Shown: in pieces, positions 61,788 through 64,000 of the stretch
Numbering within the stretch: the first letter of the stretch is position 1
Layout of the letters: each line of letters begins with the position of its first letter
Assembly: GCA_965200795.1 (NCBI GenBank)
Contig: CBDAVB010000018.1
Location: forward strand, 124,001-188,000
Length of the DNA: 64,000 bases
From: Parashewanella sp965200795
Lineage (GTDB): Bacteria; Pseudomonadota; Gammaproteobacteria; Enterobacterales; Shewanellaceae
Reading direction: 5' to 3'
Translations under genes and position numbers: made by a program
Notes under the pieces: generated by a model
What the model was told of the DNA's origin: nothing
Seen by the model: only the letters and a program-made list of their open reading frames with translations
The model's database searches: none

Positions 61788-61900
61788 CAGGGATCTCGCG
61801 GTTCAAAAGAGACCGATTTAAATTTCAACACTTGATTTGTCATACCCGCGAGGGCGGGAAATGAAATAACGACAGCTGCGTATGCCGGTCATCCCGACTT
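61788..61900. repeat. Dispersed intergenic repeat, copy 3
   Basis: GGGATCTCGCGGTTCAAAAG, ACCGATTTAAATTTCAACAC, then TTTGTCATACCCGCGAGGGC and GAAATAACGACAGCTGCGTA. Same family as 38050-38141 and 4445-4498. The rest of the gap to 62016 shows no gene. Confidence 0.6.
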
Positions 61901-62016
61901 TCGCAAAATTAATCAAAGGCCAAAGGCGCCGGAATACGGCCGGCGACGGGGTGACGGCACGGCTGGTACCATCCTTTGCGCTACGTCCCTTAATCAATTT
62001 AAGGACAATACCCGGG

Positions 62017-63435
62017 TTAACTAACAATACGTTTAAGCGCGGCGACAGAGTGAACAGTCCAAAAATCAGTTTTTTCCCCTGATTTTTTACTGACGTCATT
62101 TGTATACTTATTGTTCAGTTTTATTAGTTTTCGTCTTGCTTTTTTTTCTGCGTCAGTCAACGTAGTATCTTGAATTATCCAATTTTTCCCGATAATTTTA
62201 TCGCATTCTGCGACAGCCTTTTGATAATCATCATCCAGTTTCGCCCATCGCGCTCTGGCTTTTTTATTTCCATTAAAACTCACTGTCTCAGGCGCGCCCC
62301 AGTGCGCGGCCGAAGCGGACTCACATAATTTTGAAACGATATGCGCGGCCTGCTCATGCGGCTGCGTATTATCTGAGCTGTTTTTGAGCTTAACAAACTT
62401 AATCGGCTTTGAATACGCGTCAGCCGAGCCGACGACGAATGTCTGATTTGCGGTATTCACCGCGACAGCATAATGAGGTTTTTTAAAGAACCACCAGCCT
62501 TTCATTCTCACAAACGGAACACACAATACAGGCTTACCCGCTGAAACCTCTGATCCGGCCGAGAGGTGAAAGTAATTATGCTGAATTTGAGTCAGCTTCT
62601 CAGAGCAGCCGCCGCATCTGAAGTCTAAGCACTCTGTAACCTGTATTAACGTCGATTGATTTTGTCTGAAAGCCTCGGCGCAGGAAAGATCAACTTCAGC
62701 GGCGGAATCATGTCTGTTTTTGTCACCGAGATGATTAAACTCCGTACTTAAATAATCCTTTTCGCTCGCTGATTGTTTCGGCTCAGTATGTAATTCAGCT
62801 TCTGAATTAGCCTTGTCTAAAGACACCTTTGCCGAATAAAAAATTTCTTCCTGAGAACCACCGGCATCTTCATCAGCGGAAATACTCCCGCCAGTCCCGG
62901 CAGTCAGGGCCGCGTTTTGATTTCCGCCGCCGGAATTGAGGGCAGCGCGATTATCTTCTTTTGCGTCATTTCCGCTTGCGGCCTGCTTTTTATTTTCTGC
63001 CTGATTTACAGCCGCGGCGGCGCCCTGAGCACAGGAAATATGTTTTTTATTTAATTTGTTTCTGGTTTCAACCGCATTGCTCAGACACTGATGGAACCTA
63101 AAGAAAGCCGCGTGTGAATCGTTCAAAACATCATGGACGCAAATATTCTCGCAGGCAAGGTCATTCGCCCCCGGACTTGCCGTAAGAGATTGAAATTTAT
63201 TAACAGTTACTTTCCAGTCACCCTCAGATTCATTTCGCCTGAAAACGATAACCTTATAGTATTTTTTTGAAGCAGCTATGTTGTCGTCTTTGCAGGGAAT
63301 ATTAACCTGAAGCTCGACCTCTACAGATCCGGAGCCGTCATCCGTCAGTTTGTTTTCTAACTGCCCGAGTCCTTGTATAACCTGAGTAAGACTGTTCCAT
63401 CCTACAACTACAGCGTCATTAACAGAATCAACCAT
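62017..63435 (-). CDS. Hypothetical protein with low-complexity linker (472 aa)
   Basis: Not recognised. The N-terminal module (1-110) is strand-rich: SGSVEVELQVNIPCKDD, KYYKVIVFRRNESEGDWKVT. A long Ala/Gly/Asn/Ser/Glu-rich linker follows (about 135-245). A Cys-containing central region has CLDFRCGGCSEKL and a strand region FKKPHYAVAVNTANQTFVVG. The C-terminus is basic and helical. No signal peptide. Domain style (folded N-module, polar linker, folded C-module) is like the 513-aa protein at 45.7 kb. Start ATG 63435 chosen for its weak GGTGG upstream; an in-frame ATG exists 12 codons earlier. Confidence 0.65.
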   Translation of the reverse strand: MVDSVNDAVVVGWNSLTQVIQGLGQLENKLTDDGSGSVEVELQVNIPCKDDNIAASKKYYKVIVFRRNESEGDWKVTVNKFQSLTASPGANDLACENICVHDVLNDSHAAFFRFHQCLSNAVETRNKLNKKHISCAQGAAAAVNQAENKKQAASGNDAKEDNRAALNSGGGNQNAALTAGTGGSISADEDAGGSQEEIFYSAKVSLDKANSEAELHTEPKQSASEKDYLSTEFNHLGDKNRHDSAAEVDLSCAEAFRQNQSTLIQVTECLDFRCGGCSEKLTQIQHNYFHLSAGSEVSAGKPVLCVPFVRMKGWWFFKKPHYAVAVNTANQTFVVGSADAYSKPIKFVKLKNSSDNTQPHEQAAHIVSKLCESASAAHWGAPETVSFNGNKKARARWAKLDDDYQKAVAECDKIIGKNWIIQDTTLTDAEKKARRKLIKLNNKYTNDVSKKSGEKTDFWTVHSVAALKRIVS

Positions 63436-63592
63436 AAAACCACCGATACAACCTGCCCGCTTAACGAACACTATACTCCCTCCGGTTTCTTATACAAATC
63501 GCAGAGATAATGAAAATTTAATCCCGGGTTTATCAAAATTTAATCTTTGACAGGACAAAGAGATATAAAAACAGCATCTCCCCGGGTAAAAA

Positions 63593-63627
63593 GCCGCGTC
63601 ACATAACAAATATCATTTGTGAGCGGC
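63593..63627. other. Long hairpin in divergent spacer
   Basis: GCCGC-G-TCACA ... TGTGA-GCGGC, 10 pairs with one bulged G and a 14-base loop. Both arms contain CRP-like half sites (TGTGA/TCACA), but spacing is wrong for a CRP site. Function unclear. Confidence 0.4.
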
Positions 63628-63680
63628 TGAATTAAGTAGTATAAAATTCAGACCGCATCATTTTTACTGAGAGAATAACG

Positions 63681-64000
63681 GTGAACTATTCGCAACTTGC
63701 TCATTCATCATTACAAGTCAGTCAATTGTGTTTAGGCACCATGACCTGGGGACAGCAGAATACTCAGGCAGAAGCCTTTTCTCAGCTTGACCTTGCCGTC
63801 GATAACGGCATCAATTTTATCGATACCGCCGAGTTATACCCCGTACCGCCGCAAGCCGAGACGCAAGGTGATACTGAGATCATTCTCGGCAACTACCTCA
63901 GACACTCCGGTAAACGCAACAGGCTTATTATCGCCAGTAAAGTCGCCGCGTTCAGTCCGGATATGAATTACATCAGAGACAACACGGCGCTGAACTGGAA
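63681..64000 (+). CDS. Tas-like aldo/keto reductase (5' part)
   Basis: NADPH-dependent oxidoreductase, open to the window end (106 codons seen). GTG start at 63681. LCLGTMTWGQQNTQAEAF and NGINFIDTAELYPVPPQAET followed by QGDTEIILGNYL match the start of the E. coli Tas family, including the catalytic Asp/Tyr region. The rest, with the catalytic Lys/His, lies mostly outside the window. Confidence 0.85.
   Translation, partial: MNYSQLAHSSLQVSQLCLGTMTWGQQNTQAEAFSQLDLAVDNGINFIDTAELYPVPPQAETQGDTEIILGNYLRHSGKRNRLIIASKVAAFSPDMNYIRDNTALNW

Noticed and set aside
63593..63627. CRP site in the divergent spacer
   Set aside because: TCACA and TGTGA are in inverted order with a 14-base gap, so it is a hairpin, not a CRP palindrome.
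1..64000. CRISPR arrays, tRNA and rRNA genes
   Set aside because: No regularly spaced direct repeats of CRISPR type and no cloverleaf or rRNA sequence seen by eye; a tRNAscan or CRISPR finder run would be decisive.

Overview
The window is a chromosome segment of a gammaproteobacterium. The core genes read like a Pseudomonadales/Oceanospirillales relative: a nadB | rpoE-rseA-rseB-rseC junction, lepA-lepB-rnc-era-recO-pdxJ, a Vfr-type CRP, dnaK-dnaJ, a complete Na+-translocating NADH:quinone reductase operon, and hcnABC. The accessory load is heavy in eukaryote-like and effector-like genes: a death-fold-like protein, an ankyrin protein, a Sel1-repeat gene, three giant tandem paralogs and several lineage-specific proteins with hydrophilic tails. 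There are also many insertion sequences, pseudogenes and small dispersed repeats. Together these suggest a host-associated marine lineage, Endozoicomonadaceae-like; that placement is inference.

Layout. 1-4.3 kb: nadB (minus, cut by the window edge), divergent from the sigma-E operon. 4.6-10.4 kb: three tandem paralogs of about 600 residues and unknown function, wedged between rseC and lepA. 10.6-16.9 kb: lepA-lepB-rnc-era-recO-pdxJ. 17.3-19.9 kb: death-fold protein, a small secreted protein, and a Sel1 gene whose 3' end is replaced by a MITE-like element. 20.3-20.9 kb: crp/vfr. 21.0-22.3 kb: IS256-family copy 1. 22.4-25.7 kb: dnaJ and dnaK. 25.9-27.2 kb: broken purine permease. 27.2-28.5 kb: TnpB element. 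28.6-29.9 kb: IS256-family copy 2, with the same protein. 29.95-32.04 kb: group II intron. 32.2-32.6 kb: an unexplained compact transcription unit with a strong promoter, three hairpins, a 29-codon ORF and a terminator. 32.7-34.5 kb: IS66-family element. 34.7-41.0 kb: pepD, ankyrin protein, MATE exporter and SOS-type dinB. 42.3-45.2 kb: hcnABC. 47.4-54.6 kb: nqrM, apbE and nqrFEDCBA (minus). 55.0-56.9 kb: rluA and IS30. 57.0-59.4 kb: kexin-like secreted protease with a probable dedicated chaperone. 59.7-64 kb: L,D-transpeptidase, yjjX, GNAT acetyltransferase, a large unknown protein, and the start of a Tas-like aldo/keto reductase.

Regulation readable in the DNA includes a sigma-E promoter at rpoE, a CRP site upstream of crp, a LexA box at dinB, an FNR/ANR-type box at -41.5 with a matching -10 upstream of hcnA, and a sigma-32-like promoter upstream of dnaK. 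Intergenic DNA carries at least three dispersed repeat families: a TIR family with core TTAAGTA(C/G)CTGAC, a longer repeat with core CCGATTTAAA, and REP-like palindromes. IS256 copy 1 and the Sel1 gene are cases where such elements are nested in one another or in genes.

Most interesting: the hcnABC operon with an oxygen-responsive promoter, the death-fold protein, the mosaic tandem paralogs, the small hairpin-rich transcription unit at 32.2-32.6 kb, and the kexin-like protease/chaperone pair. All family calls come from reading motifs and recalled family features; no search was run.
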